This document shows, in pieces, positions 43,642 to 53,453 of a DNA stretch of 64,000 nt. The notes under the pieces are model-generated. The model worked only from the letters and a program-made list of their open reading frames with translations, was not told where the DNA came from and searched no databases. Source of the DNA: Actinomycetota bacterium (GTDB lineage: Bacteria > Actinomycetota > Actinomycetes > Nanopelagicales > Nanopelagicaceae); contig WLPJ01000001.1 in the NCBI GenBank assembly GCA_009698815.1, positions 93,567-157,566 on the forward strand. The letters run 5' to 3'. The position numbers and the translations under genes were made by a program. Position 1 is the first letter of the stretch. Each line of letters starts with the position of its first letter.

Positions 43642-44886
43642 ATGACTTTAGACCCGAGCGTCATCCGTAAAGATTTTCCGATCTTTGATCGGACAATTCG
43701 TGATGGCAAAAAATTGGTCTATTTAGATAGTGGTGCTACAAGTCAGAAACCGAACTCTGTAATCGATGCTGAATCTGATTTCTACCGAAACCACAACGCA
43801 GCTGCGCACCGCGGTGCTCATCAGTTAGCAGAAGAGGCAACAGGGGCGATCGAGAGTGCGCGAGAAGTTGTAGCCAACTTCTTAGGTGGAGAAACTGATG
43901 AAATAGTTTTCACTAAGAGCTCTACCGAAGCGCTAAATCTCTTGGCCTATTCGATCGGCAACGCTCCAATGGGAAATCTTTTTCACTTAAAGCCGGGCGA
44001 TGAAATTGTCGTTTCCGAGATGGAACATCACGCAAATCTGATTCCATGGCAGCAGTTGGCAAAGCGCACTGGTACGGTGATGAAGTGGTTTGAGGTTAAT
44101 GAAACGGGACGTTTAGATTTATCAAATATTGAAGGCGTGATCACTGAGCGCACGAAAATAGTTGCTCTAACTCATCAGTCAAATGTTTTGGGAACAATCA
44201 TCCCATTGTCTGAGATCGCAAAACGCACACACGCTGTCGGTGCGATTTTCATCCTAGATGCCTGCCAATCCGTGCCTCACATGCCGGTGAATGTAAAAGC
44301 GCTAGACGTTGATTTCTTAGTTTTCTCTGGCCATAAAACGGTCGGACCAACCGGCATCGGTGTCCTTTGGGGTCGCGCAAACTTGTTAAATCATCTTCCA
44401 CCATTTTTATTCGGTGGTTCAATGATTGAAACTGTAACGATGACAGATGCCACATGGGCACCTGCGCCCCGTAAATTTGAAGCTGGCGTACCAAACATGG
44501 CACAGATTGTTGGCCTAGAGGCTGCACTTAATTATTTGAGTGATATAGGTATGGAAAACATCCACCAGCATGAGATTGCTTTAACTAAATACACACTGGA
44601 TAAATTACAAGAGATAGATCAACTTCGAATTGTTGGTCCTACTGATACAAACTCTAGAGGTAGCGCAATTTCCTTCACTTTAGGTCAGATCCACCCACAC
44701 GACCTAGGACAGTTTTTAGATAGCGCCGGTATTGCAGTTCGTACTGGGCATCACTGCGCTTGGCCGCTAACCCGCAAAATGGGTGTACCAGCAACGACTC
44801 GCGCTTCACTTTATCTTTATAACGATGAGTCAGATATTGATGCTTTAGTGGCCGCGACTTTAGGTGCACAGAAATACTTTGCATAA
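43642..44886 (+). CDS. sufS: Cysteine desulfurase SufS
   Basis: VYLDSGATSQKPNSVIDAESDFYRNHNAAAHRGAHQLAEEAT, FSGHKTVGPTGIGVLWG, TGHHCAWPL. Confidence 0.97.
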   Translation: MTLDPSVIRKDFPIFDRTIRDGKKLVYLDSGATSQKPNSVIDAESDFYRNHNAAAHRGAHQLAEEATGAIESAREVVANFLGGETDEIVFTKSSTEALNLLAYSIGNAPMGNLFHLKPGDEIVVSEMEHHANLIPWQQLAKRTGTVMKWFEVNETGRLDLSNIEGVITERTKIVALTHQSNVLGTIIPLSEIAKRTHAVGAIFILDACQSVPHMPVNVKALDVDFLVFSGHKTVGPTGIGVLWGRANLLNHLPPFLFGGSMIETVTMTDATWAPAPRKFEAGVPNMAQIVGLEAALNYLSDIGMENIHQHEIALTKYTLDKLQEIDQLRIVGPTDTNSRGSAISFTLGQIHPHDLGQFLDSAGIAVRTGHHCAWPLTRKMGVPATTRASLYLYNDESDIDALVAATLGAQKYFA

Positions 44887-45335
44887 TGGAGCTAGATAAC
44901 CTTTATCAAGAAGTGATCCTGGATCATTACAAGAGACCTCAGAATAAGAAATTGGCAACGACTTTCGATGCCCAGGTTCATCATGTGAACCCATCATGTG
45001 GCGACGAGATAGATCTTAATTTAGTTATAAAAAATGAGATCGTAACCAGCATCACTTGGGATGGGGTTGGCTGTTCAATCTCTCAGGCCAGTGTTTCGAT
45101 TCTGACCGATCTATTAGTTGGGAAATCAATTACTGAGGCTTACGCGATCTACGACAACTTCGTAGCATTGATGCAGAGCAAAGGGGCAATCAAGGGAGAT
45201 GAGTCTGTACTCGAAGATGCCATTGCACTTGCTGGAGTATCCAAATATCCAGCACGCATAAAATGTGCACTACTGGGATGGATGGCATTTAAAGATGCCA
45301 GCGTCCAGGCGCAAGCAAAATCTGAACTAGGATAA
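44886..45335 (+). CDS. sufU: SufU Fe-S cluster assembly scaffold/zinc sulfurtransferase
   Basis: LYQEVILDHYKRPQNK, NPSCGDEIDL, GVGCSISQASVSILTDLL. Confidence 0.95.
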   Translation: MELDNLYQEVILDHYKRPQNKKLATTFDAQVHHVNPSCGDEIDLNLVIKNEIVTSITWDGVGCSISQASVSILTDLLVGKSITEAYAIYDNFVALMQSKGAIKGDESVLEDAIALAGVSKYPARIKCALLGWMAFKDASVQAQAKSELG

Positions 45336-45355
45336 GCGATGGAGAGAGGTGCGAA

Positions 45356-45667
45356 ATGGTTGCAGCAGTAGATGATGTAACAGAGGCGATGAAGGATGTA
45401 GTTGATCCAGAACTTGGGATCAATGTTGTCGACTTAGGCTTGATTTATGATGTCATGGTCGATGAGAACAATATTGCTGTACTGAATATGACCTTAACTT
45501 CAGCGGCTTGTCCGCTGCAAGATGTGATCGAAGATCAGACGCGCCAAGCGCTAGCTCCCTTGACTTCAGATGTGAAAATAAATTGGGTATGGATGCCGCC
45601 TTGGGGTCCAGATAAGATCTCTGATGACGGTCGCGAACAACTTCGCGCGTTGGGCTTTACAGTCTAA
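45356..45667 (+). CDS. sufT: SufT-like MIP18/DUF59 protein
   Basis: VVDPELGINVVDLGLIYDVMVDE, TSAACPLQDVIEDQ, WMPPWGPDKISDDGREQLRALGF. Confidence 0.93.
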   Translation: MVAAVDDVTEAMKDVVDPELGINVVDLGLIYDVMVDENNIAVLNMTLTSAACPLQDVIEDQTRQALAPLTSDVKINWVWMPPWGPDKISDDGREQLRALGFTV

Positions 45668-45691
45668 ATTTCTTTTTGATCGGAGCTTAAA

Positions 45692-47560
45692 GTGTCCATG
45701 CATGCTGGCTGGATGGCGCTACGAACTTTAAGTTCAGATCAATCTGTAAAGAGTGCAAAGTTAAAGCCCGGCACTCTCAAGCGAATCTTCGCTTACGCAA
45801 TACCGTATAAATCTACCTTTGTATTATTTCTGTTTTGCTTGATAGCGGATGCATTTCTAACTATCGCAACACCGCTGTTGCTTCGCGAGTTAATCGATAA
45901 TGGCGTTATACCCAAAGATCGTGCGGTAGTTACGACTATGGCTATCGCCGTTGCCGTCTTAGCGCTTTTGACTGCGGCAGTAAACATCGTTGTGCGATGG
46001 ATATCAGCCAAGATCGGTGAAGGTCTTATCTATGATTTGCGCTCACAAGTTTTTCGACATGTTCAAGAGCAATCAATTGCCTTCTTCACTCGCACACAAA
46101 CAGGCGCACTAATCTCTCGAATCAATTCGGATGTAATCGGGGCACAGCGTGCTTTCACTTCTACTTTTTCGGGGATCATCAGCAACGTATTGACCTTGAT
46201 TCTTGTGGTTGGAACTATGTTGGCACTTAGTTGGCAGATAACTGTGGCATCGCTTCTACTTTTGCCAATCTTCCTCGCCCCAACGAAATGGATTGGTGGA
46301 CGGTTACAGGGTTACACGCGGGATTCATTTGAGACAAATGCCGAGATGTCCTCCACTATGACAGAGCGTTTTAATGTATCTGGGGCTTTATTGGTCAAGC
46401 TTTATGGAAATATTGAGAACGAATCTGTCCTCTTCAAGAAGAGGGCGCGCAAAGTCGCTGATATCGGTATTTCAATGGCGATGCTTAATACCTTCTTCTT
46501 CATTGCTCTAATCAGTATTGCGGCGCTAGCAACTGCCATCGCTTATGGAATTGGTGGGCAGCTGGCTATAGATGGATCAATTACTGTCGGTAGTTTGATT
46601 GCAATCACAACTCTTTTGGCCCGACTTTATGGCCCACTAGTTTCTTTAGCCACCGTTCGCGTTGATGTCATGGGCGCACTTGTATCTTTTGAACGTGTAT
46701 TTGAAGTCCTAGATTTAGAACCGATGGTTAAAGAGTCAGCGAGCGCGATAACAATGGCTTCTCGAACCCCAGTGATCTCCTTTGAAGAAGTCAGATTCAC
46801 GTATCCGAACGCGCAACAGATTTCCTTAGCTTCCCTAGAGTCCGCATCCCTTCCTGAGCTTAAAGAAAGTGAAGAGATATTAAAGGGAATAAGTTTTATT
46901 GCGGCTGCAGGAACTGTCACCGCACTGGTTGGACCATCGGGTGCTGGCAAGACAACAATTAGCGCTTTACTACCTCGCTTATATGATGTTTCATCAGGGG
47001 CGATAAAGATCGATGGAATCGATATACGTGAACTCAGCGTAGATTCGCTGCGCAGCAGCATCGGCGTTGTTATGCAAGATTCGCACTTATTCCATGACAC
47101 GATCACGGCAAATCTGCTTTATGCCAAGGGCGATGCAACTTTCGATGAAATGAAAAAGGCCTGTCAGTCAGCGCAGATTTGGGATTTGGTTACTTCCCTT
47201 CCAAATGGTTTGGAAACTATGGTGGGAGAACGCGGCCATCGGTTATCGGGAGGTGAGAAGCAACGGTTAGCAATTGCGCGACTACTTTTGAAATCTCCAA
47301 GTATCGTGATTTTAGATGAGGCAACTGCGCACTTAGATTCTGAGAATGAAGAGTTAGTGCAGACGGCGTTAGCGCAAGCACTTAGTGGTCGAACCAGCAT
47401 TGTTATCGCTCACCGTCTTAGTACGGTTATGAACGCAGATCAGATCCTCGTTCTAGAAAACGGTTTGATTCGTGAACGCGGCAAGCATGAAGAATTAGTA
47501 CAAGCAGGGGGGCTGTATTCAGAGCTCTTTGCTCGTCAGGATTTGACCGCGTCTAATTAG
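45692..47560 (+). CDS. ABC exporter (fused permease/ATPase)
   Basis: Six-TM exporter domain, Walker A GPSGAGKTT, LSGGEKQRLAIARLLLKSPSIVILDEATAHLD. Confidence 0.92.
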   Translation: MSMHAGWMALRTLSSDQSVKSAKLKPGTLKRIFAYAIPYKSTFVLFLFCLIADAFLTIATPLLLRELIDNGVIPKDRAVVTTMAIAVAVLALLTAAVNIVVRWISAKIGEGLIYDLRSQVFRHVQEQSIAFFTRTQTGALISRINSDVIGAQRAFTSTFSGIISNVLTLILVVGTMLALSWQITVASLLLLPIFLAPTKWIGGRLQGYTRDSFETNAEMSSTMTERFNVSGALLVKLYGNIENESVLFKKRARKVADIGISMAMLNTFFFIALISIAALATAIAYGIGGQLAIDGSITVGSLIAITTLLARLYGPLVSLATVRVDVMGALVSFERVFEVLDLEPMVKESASAITMASRTPVISFEEVRFTYPNAQQISLASLESASLPELKESEEILKGISFIAAAGTVTALVGPSGAGKTTISALLPRLYDVSSGAIKIDGIDIRELSVDSLRSSIGVVMQDSHLFHDTITANLLYAKGDATFDEMKKACQSAQIWDLVTSLPNGLETMVGERGHRLSGGEKQRLAIARLLLKSPSIVILDEATAHLDSENEELVQTALAQALSGRTSIVIAHRLSTVMNADQILVLENGLIRERGKHEELVQAGGLYSELFARQDLTASN

Positions 47561-48244
47561 TATCCTGCCATAACCAATAAGGCCAGCGAAGAAAATCCAT
47601 TGCAGCGCATACGCTAAATGTGGACCGTCACTTAACTCAGGTACTTGCGCGGCTACTTTTGGTTTGAGCAGAGGATCGGCTCCACCAATTAAATCAAGAT
47701 AGAAACCCTCACTCTTTAAACCTGACTGGGCATTTAACTTTGAAATCATGCCGCCGCCGGTTGCTGGTAAGGCAAAGAAGGCACCACGTGGAAGTGATCG
47801 GTCTAAACGCAATCGCGCCTTAATGGAGATCTCACCGCTGGGAATCGGAGATATAACGGGTGCGGTCTTGGCATCCTTACCCGCCTTTACCCATCCACGA
47901 TCTACCCATAAATTGCGACCATCAGTTAATTGAAAGCGCGTTAAAACTTCATAACCGTAAACACCTTCGAAGTATCGATTTTTTAGAAGTATTTGATTTC
48001 CGCCATCGAACTCTCCAGTCGTTTCAATGGTTCGCCATTCAAAAGCTGCAGCGTTATCTGTAATCTCTTCCAAGATCACTATTGGTTGCAAGAGCGCTGC
48101 TTCTATTGCGCTATTGCGCTGATGACGATCGATTCCTCTTTGATATTGCCACTGACTGGCCCACAGACAACCAGCGATTAAAAGTAGTGCGATGAGCGAC
48201 TTGAATAGCGCTAGCGGCTCTCTACTTTTTACTTGATCGGCCAC
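47519..48244 (-). CDS. SURF1-family cytochrome oxidase biogenesis protein
   Basis: LWASQWQYQRGIDRH, LLKNRYFEGVYGYEVLTRFQLTDGRNLWVDRGWV and C-terminal TM segment; GTG start. Confidence 0.88.
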   Translation of the reverse strand: MADQVKSREPLALFKSLIALLLIAGCLWASQWQYQRGIDRHQRNSAIEAALLQPIVILEEITDNAAAFEWRTIETTGEFDGGNQILLKNRYFEGVYGYEVLTRFQLTDGRNLWVDRGWVKAGKDAKTAPVISPIPSGEISIKARLRLDRSLPRGAFFALPATGGGMISKLNAQSGLKSEGFYLDLIGGADPLLKPKVAAQVPELSDGPHLAYALQWIFFAGLIGYGRILIRRGQILTSKEL

Positions 48245-48277
48245 GGTTAAGTCTAGCGATAAGGAAATTTTGTTGAG

Positions 48278-48580
48278 TTATTCCAGAGACTTTGATTTAT
48301 CGCGCACCAGAGCATCACTCGGTGCGAAGCTCTCACGTCCAGCGTTGGCGACTACTACAGCGATATACGGCAAGGTCACCGCTCCAAGTAAAGCAAACCA
48401 GCGATAAGGGCTTGGCAAAATCACAGTTAACAAGAAGCAAGCAGTACGAATCATCATTGAAATGAAGTAACGACGTTGCCGACCGGCTTGATCACGAGTC
48501 AGCGATGCGGGAGCGGCGGTGATGTCATAAACGGGTGCCGCATCCTTTTTTCTCTGCTTCTTACTAAAGATGCTAGCCAT
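48278..48580 (-). CDS. DUF3099-family small membrane protein
   Basis: RRYFISMMIRTACFLLTVILPSPYRWFALLGAVTLPYIAVVVANAGRE matches the actinobacterial DUF3099 pattern. Confidence 0.8.
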   Translation of the reverse strand: MASIFSKKQRKKDAAPVYDITAAPASLTRDQAGRQRRYFISMMIRTACFLLTVILPSPYRWFALLGAVTLPYIAVVVANAGRESFAPSDALVRDKSKSLE

Positions 48581-48661
48581 GAGATAAGACTAAGGGGCGC
48601 AAAGGCAGGGCGCGAGGTGGAAATGCTGGTTACGCATAAGTAGCAGGGTAAGTTTGGCTAT

Positions 48662-49378
48662 ATGTCAGAAGAGAATTCTTCACTCGCCCTCGTTACTGGT
48701 GGAAATCGCGGAATTGGATTAGCGATTGCGCACTCTCTCGCAAAGGCCGGCCATCGCGTTGTAGTTACTTACCGATCTGGTGATGCACCATCGGATTTCC
48801 TTGCGGTGAAGATGGATGTAACTTCCACAGAAAGTGTAGAAGCGGCATTCGCTGAGATTGAAGAGAAATGGGGGACACCGGAAGTTGTCGTAGCTAATGC
48901 TGGAATTACCAAAGATGGATTGGTATTGCGGATGAGCGACGGTGATTTTGAGGATGTAATTAACTCTAATCTGACCGGCGCATTTCGTGTGGCACGTTGC
49001 GCGACTAAAGGGTTACTTAAGTTAAAACGCGGCCGACTAATTTTCATCGGTTCAGTTGTTGGGGGAGTAGGCGCTGCTGGTCAAGTAAATTATGCCGCCA
49101 GCAAATCAGGCCTACTCGGAATGGCGCGCTCCTTCGCGCGCGAGCTCGGTTCGCGAGGAATTACCGCCAATGTTATTGCTCCTGGCTTTGTCGAAACCGA
49201 TATGACTGCGACGTTAGATGAAAAGCGCCGTGAGGAAATTGCCAAGTCAGTTCCACTTGGAAGATTCTGTACTGCAGATGAGATCGCTGACGTGGTGAGA
49301 TTTGTCGCCTCCAAAGAGGCAAGTTATATAACTGGAGCACTAATTCCAGTTGATGGTGGATTAGGAATGGGGCATTAA
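48662..49378 (+). CDS. fabG: 3-oxoacyl-ACP reductase
   Basis: ALVTGGNRGIGLAIAHSLAKAGH, NYAASKSGLLGMARSFARELGSRGITANVIAPGFVETDM. Confidence 0.94.
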   Translation: MSEENSSLALVTGGNRGIGLAIAHSLAKAGHRVVVTYRSGDAPSDFLAVKMDVTSTESVEAAFAEIEEKWGTPEVVVANAGITKDGLVLRMSDGDFEDVINSNLTGAFRVARCATKGLLKLKRGRLIFIGSVVGGVGAAGQVNYAASKSGLLGMARSFARELGSRGITANVIAPGFVETDMTATLDEKRREEIAKSVPLGRFCTADEIADVVRFVASKEASYITGALIPVDGGLGMGH

Positions 49379-49380
49379 TA

Positions 49381-50148
49381 ATGGGAATTTTACAAGGCAA
49401 AAATATTTTGGTAACTGGCGTTCTCACCGATAGTTCAATTGCATTCCACATCGCCAAGATCGCACAGGAGGAAGGTGCGACAGTGCTTCTTTCATCTTAT
49501 GGACGAGTAATGAGTTTGACCACGCGCATTTCAGGTCGCCTACCAAACCCCGCTCCGGTTATTGAACTCGATGTTACAAACCAAGAGCATCTGGACGCTC
49601 TTGCCGACCGCGTGAAAGAGCATGTTCCTCATCTTGATGGCGTCGTTCACTCGATCGGATTCGCACCAGAGGCAGCCCTTGGAGGTAACTTTTTAAATAC
49701 CGCTTGGGAAGATGTCGCCACCGCAGTGCATGTATCTGCTTATTCATTGAAGTCTTTAACTATGGCTACGCGTTCACTCTTTAACGGTGGTGGCTCGGTG
49801 GTCGGTTTAGATTTTGATGCAACGGTTGCTTGGCCAAAGTACGACTGGATGGGCGTTGCTAAGGCAGCGCTGGAATCAACTTCTAGATATCTAGCACGAG
49901 ATTTGGGCGCAGAAAATATTCGAGTAAATCTGGTTGCTGCAGGACCGATCCGCACCATGGCGGCGAAATCAATTCCCGGATTTGATGAATTCGAAAAGGT
50001 TTGGAATGAGAGATCCCCTCTGGAATGGGATGTAACTAATCCTGTACCCGCTGCCCAGGCGGTGGTCGCCCTACTTTCCGATTGGTTCCCGAAAACTACC
50101 GCTGAGATCATCCACGTAGACGGCGGTTTGCATGCCATGGGTGCGTAA
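49381..50148 (+). CDS. fabI: Enoyl-ACP reductase
   Basis: ILVTGVLTDSSIAFHIAKIAQEEGA, YDWMGVAKAALESTSRYLARDLG. Confidence 0.95.
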   Translation: MGILQGKNILVTGVLTDSSIAFHIAKIAQEEGATVLLSSYGRVMSLTTRISGRLPNPAPVIELDVTNQEHLDALADRVKEHVPHLDGVVHSIGFAPEAALGGNFLNTAWEDVATAVHVSAYSLKSLTMATRSLFNGGGSVVGLDFDATVAWPKYDWMGVAKAALESTSRYLARDLGAENIRVNLVAAGPIRTMAAKSIPGFDEFEKVWNERSPLEWDVTNPVPAAQAVVALLSDWFPKTTAEIIHVDGGLHAMGA

Positions 50149-50378
50149 AGGTAAAGTAACCCCCAGACCAGTGGCAGATCTAGCGCTACTGCAAGAGGAG
50201 CTCACCGCTCCCACCTTCTCGGCCCTAGTAAATACGAAAGTAAATTGGGAGCTGGCTGGTTTGTCGAAAGTAAACGGCCCGCGGGCGCGTTTTTCTTTCC
50301 TTAGCGGTGCGCGATTATTGCGGTAAAAGCCGGAACTACCTAAGTCAAAAACGGTAGCAAACCAACTAAGGAGAACAA

Positions 50379-50984
50379 ATCACAACTGAACCTCGCATTA
50401 ATGACCGTATCCGCACACCTCAAATTCGTCTTATCGGACACACCGGAGACCAAGTTGGAGTCGTAGATATAGACACGGCGCTACAGATGGCAGATGAAGT
50501 CGGTTTAGATCTCGTAGAGATCGCACCGGATGCAAATCCACCAGTATGCAAAATTATGGACTTCGGTAAATACAAGTACGAAGTTGCTCAAAAAGCCCGT
50601 GAAGCGCGTCAGAACCAGACCCACATTGTGGTGAAGGAAGTGCGATTGACACCAAAGATCGAAAATCACGATTACGAAACAAAACGTAACGCAATCGTGA
50701 AATTCTTAAAGGGTGGCGACAAGGTAAAGATCACGATGAAGTTCCGCGGACGCGAACAAACTCGCCCCGAACTTGGTTTTAAACTTTTACAGCGTCTAGC
50801 AGATGATGTTCAAGAGGTTGCCTTCGTTGAGTTCGCCCCTAAGCAAGAGGGACGAAACATGACAATGGTGCTCGGTCCGACGAAGAAGAAAACTGAGGCG
50901 GTAGCAGAGCAGAAAGCAGCACGAGCTGCTAAAGAGAAAGCTGCACAAGAGGCAGCTGCACTACAGGCAGTTGTAGAAAAGTAA
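50379..50984 (+). CDS. infC: Translation initiation factor IF-3, AUC start codon
   Basis: In-frame extension of ORF 50487..50984 by 36 codons: [51 protein letters not shown] at 50368-50373, ATC at 50379. In-frame TAA at 50367 and no ATG/GTG/TTG before 50487. Confidence 0.95.
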   Translation: MTTEPRINDRIRTPQIRLIGHTGDQVGVVDIDTALQMADEVGLDLVEIAPDANPPVCKIMDFGKYKYEVAQKAREARQNQTHIVVKEVRLTPKIENHDYETKRNAIVKFLKGGDKVKITMKFRGREQTRPELGFKLLQRLADDVQEVAFVEFAPKQEGRNMTMVLGPTKKKTEAVAEQKAARAAKEKAAQEAAALQAVVEK

Positions 50985-51018
50985 TTTTTACCAAACGAGG
51001 AAGTACAGGAGAAGATAA

Positions 51019-51216
51019 ATGCCAAAGATGAAGACCCACAGTGGCGCGAAGAAGACTTTTCGCGTTACGGGAACAGGAAAGATCATGCATGAGCGTGCCG
51101 GCAAGCGCCACCTTTTGGAGCGCAAGTCATCTCGCGTTACTCGTCGTTTGAGTACAGAACAGTCAGCAAAGCCAACCGTAACCATGACAGCCAAGCGCAT
51201 GCTTGGTCTTAAGTAA
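51019..51216 (+). CDS. rpmI: 50S ribosomal protein L35
   Basis: [44 protein letters not shown]. Confidence 0.97.
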   Translation: MPKMKTHSGAKKTFRVTGTGKIMHERAGKRHLLERKSSRVTRRLSTEQSAKPTVTMTAKRMLGLK

Positions 51217-51230
51217 GGAGTGTGAATTAA

Positions 51231-51590
51231 ATGAGAGTAAAACGTGGAGTTCATGCTGCTAAGAAACGTCGCACAACCCTAGAACGCGCCAGCGGATATC
51301 GCGGACAACGTTCCCGTCTTTTCACAAAGGCGAAGGAGCAAGTTACGCACTCTATGGTCTATGCCTTCAATGACCGTAAAGATAAGAAAGGTGACTTCCG
51401 TCAACTTTGGATTCAACGTATCAACGCCGCAGCGCGTGAAAACGATATGACATACAACCGCTTCATTCAGGGCCTTAAGGCTGCTGGTGTTGAGGTCGAT
51501 CGTCGTGTTCTATCAGATATCGCAACCAATGATCCAGCAACATTTAAGACACTTGTCGATGTTGCTCGCAAGAACCTCGTTAGCGCTTAA
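51231..51590 (+). CDS. rplT: 50S ribosomal protein L20
   Basis: [38 protein letters not shown]. Confidence 0.98.
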   Translation: MRVKRGVHAAKKRRTTLERASGYRGQRSRLFTKAKEQVTHSMVYAFNDRKDKKGDFRQLWIQRINAAARENDMTYNRFIQGLKAAGVEVDRRVLSDIATNDPATFKTLVDVARKNLVSA

Positions 51591-51620
51591 TTAATATCTA
51601 GCTAACTGCTGAACACTTAG

Positions 51621-52400
51621 ATGATCGAGAGCCTTCACTCGCCGCATATCGCGCGGGTGAAGGCTCTTATCTCATCCCGTGGCAATAAAGAACGTGGCGA
51701 GCACGGTGAATTTATCGCCGAGGGGTTGCAATGTGCTCGTGAAGCCTTGGCCGTAACATCGGGGCCTAAGGTAAAAAATATCTACTTAACCGAAAGCGGT
51801 CTATCACGCATTGAAAGCGCCGGATTAGATACTTCGGGCATCGAAACGATATTGGTCAGCGAGCCGGTAATGGCAGCGATGTCGTCAACAATTACACCCC
51901 AAGGAATTCTCAGCGTATGCGAAATTGGAAGCAGCGATTTCTCAGATCTAAAGCTCAATGGGAAAACCAAGTTAATTTATCTTCATGAAATCCAAGATCC
52001 CGGCAATGCTGGAACAATTCTGCGCAGCGCTGATGCGATGGGTATAGATGCGGTAATAACTTCGCCGGGTAGCGTTGATATGTATTCTCCTAAAGTAGTA
52101 CGCGCCACAGCAGGATCACTCTGGCATGTACCGCTCTATTCGGGCATCACACTTGCAACTATTTCTGCGCAATTTCCGCAGCTGAACAAAATAGCGCTAT
52201 CTGCAAAGGGCAGTACATCACTAACTGATCTCAAAGAATTGGGTGATTGCATTGCGATTTTCGGCAATGAAGCCCGCGGAATAGATACTCTTTTAGATGG
52301 AGAAGTTGTTCAGGTATATATCCCGATGAAAGGTAGCGCTGAAAGTCTCAATCTTTCTGCGGCGGCATCCATTGTTATGTTTTATCTAGCCGCCCTATAA
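51621..52400 (+). CDS. TrmH/SpoU-family RNA 2'-O-methyltransferase
   Basis: LHEIQDPGNAGTILRSADAMGIDAVI, IFGNEARGID, IPMKGSAESLNLSAAASIVMF. Confidence 0.93.
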   Translation: MIESLHSPHIARVKALISSRGNKERGEHGEFIAEGLQCAREALAVTSGPKVKNIYLTESGLSRIESAGLDTSGIETILVSEPVMAAMSSTITPQGILSVCEIGSSDFSDLKLNGKTKLIYLHEIQDPGNAGTILRSADAMGIDAVITSPGSVDMYSPKVVRATAGSLWHVPLYSGITLATISAQFPQLNKIALSAKGSTSLTDLKELGDCIAIFGNEARGIDTLLDGEVVQVYIPMKGSAESLNLSAAASIVMFYLAAL

Positions 52401-52445
52401 CCAAATATCCCGCATCTCGGAAAGATCACAGGTTAGAATTCCCAC

Positions 52446-53453
52446 ATGAATTCGGCAGATGTTCAAACGTGGATAAAAGACGCCGAAAAAGCTTTTTCAC
52501 AGGCTACCGATCTTGAATCGCTAAAAACTGCCCGGCTTGCCCACTTGGGCGATAAGGCCCCGATCTCTTTGGCCAGCCGCTCTTTAGGCTCGCTGGCAGC
52601 AGATGAAAAAGCATCTTCTGGAAAAGTTATTGGTGAGGGTAAAGCGGCTATCGCAGCAGCGTTGCAAAAGGCTACAGATAAATTAGAAGGCGAAAGAGAT
52701 GCCAAGGTTTTGCTGGAAGAAGTTGTAGATATCACCTTGCCCGTAAAACGTTCTCATCGTGGTGGCCTGCATCCAATTACAATAATTAAAAATGAGATTA
52801 GCGATTTCTTCATCGAACAGGGTTACGCGGTTGAAGAAGGTCCAGAACTTGAATCTGGATGGCTTAATTTTGATGCCTTAAATATTCCTCCAGATCACCC
52901 GGCTCGGACGATGCAAGATACTTTCTACATAGAACCAGTTGAATCCGGAATGGTCCTGCGAACCCAAACTTCGCCGGTTCAGATTCGCTCGATGTTAGAA
53001 CATGAACCTCCCATCTACATGATCTGTCCGGGGCGCACATTTAGGGCAGATGAATTAGATGCAACCCATAGCCCAGTTTTCCATCAAGTTGAAGGGTTAG
53101 TCGTTGATAAAGGCATAACCATGGCCCACTTAAAGGGAACACTGGATAATTTTGCACAAGCGATGTTCGGGCCAGATGTAACGACTCGACTTCGACCATC
53201 TTTTTTTCCATTCACTGAGCCAAGTGCCGAAGTTGATATCTTCTTCAATGGTCGTTGGATCGAATGGGGCGGCTGTGGCATGGTCAATCCAAAAGTTCTC
53301 ACCACTTGCGGAATAGATACAGATGTTTACAGTGGATTCGCATTTGGCATGGGTCTAGAGCGCACGTTGATGGTGCGCCATAACATCACAGATATGCATG
53401 ACATTGTGGAAGGCGATCTGCGTTTTACTCGTCAATTTGGGGTTGGTTTATAA
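52446..53453 (+). CDS. pheS: Phenylalanyl-tRNA synthetase alpha subunit
   Basis: HRGGLHPITIIKNEISDFFIEQGYAVEEGPELE, RTFRADELDATHSPVFHQVEGLVVDKGITMAHLKGTL, GFAFGMGLERTLMVRHNI. Confidence 0.97.
   Translation: MNSADVQTWIKDAEKAFSQATDLESLKTARLAHLGDKAPISLASRSLGSLAADEKASSGKVIGEGKAAIAAALQKATDKLEGERDAKVLLEEVVDITLPVKRSHRGGLHPITIIKNEISDFFIEQGYAVEEGPELESGWLNFDALNIPPDHPARTMQDTFYIEPVESGMVLRTQTSPVQIRSMLEHEPPIYMICPGRTFRADELDATHSPVFHQVEGLVVDKGITMAHLKGTLDNFAQAMFGPDVTTRLRPSFFPFTEPSAEVDIFFNGRWIEWGGCGMVNPKVLTTCGIDTDVYSGFAFGMGLERTLMVRHNITDMHDIVEGDLRFTRQFGVGL

Noticed and set aside
45692-47560. ABC exporter as part of a biosynthetic or antiphage cluster
   Set aside because: Flanked only by suf, SURF1 and fab housekeeping genes; nothing supports a specialised system.
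50276-50300. GC-rich GGCCCGCGGGCGCG followed by TTTTTCTTT as terminator of fabI
   Set aside because: The palindrome leaves almost no loop, so a stable terminator hairpin is doubtful.
50487-50984. IF3 starting at ATG 50487 as in the ORF track
   Set aside because: Would delete the conserved [10 protein letters not shown]-terminus; the AUC start with good SD explains the data better.
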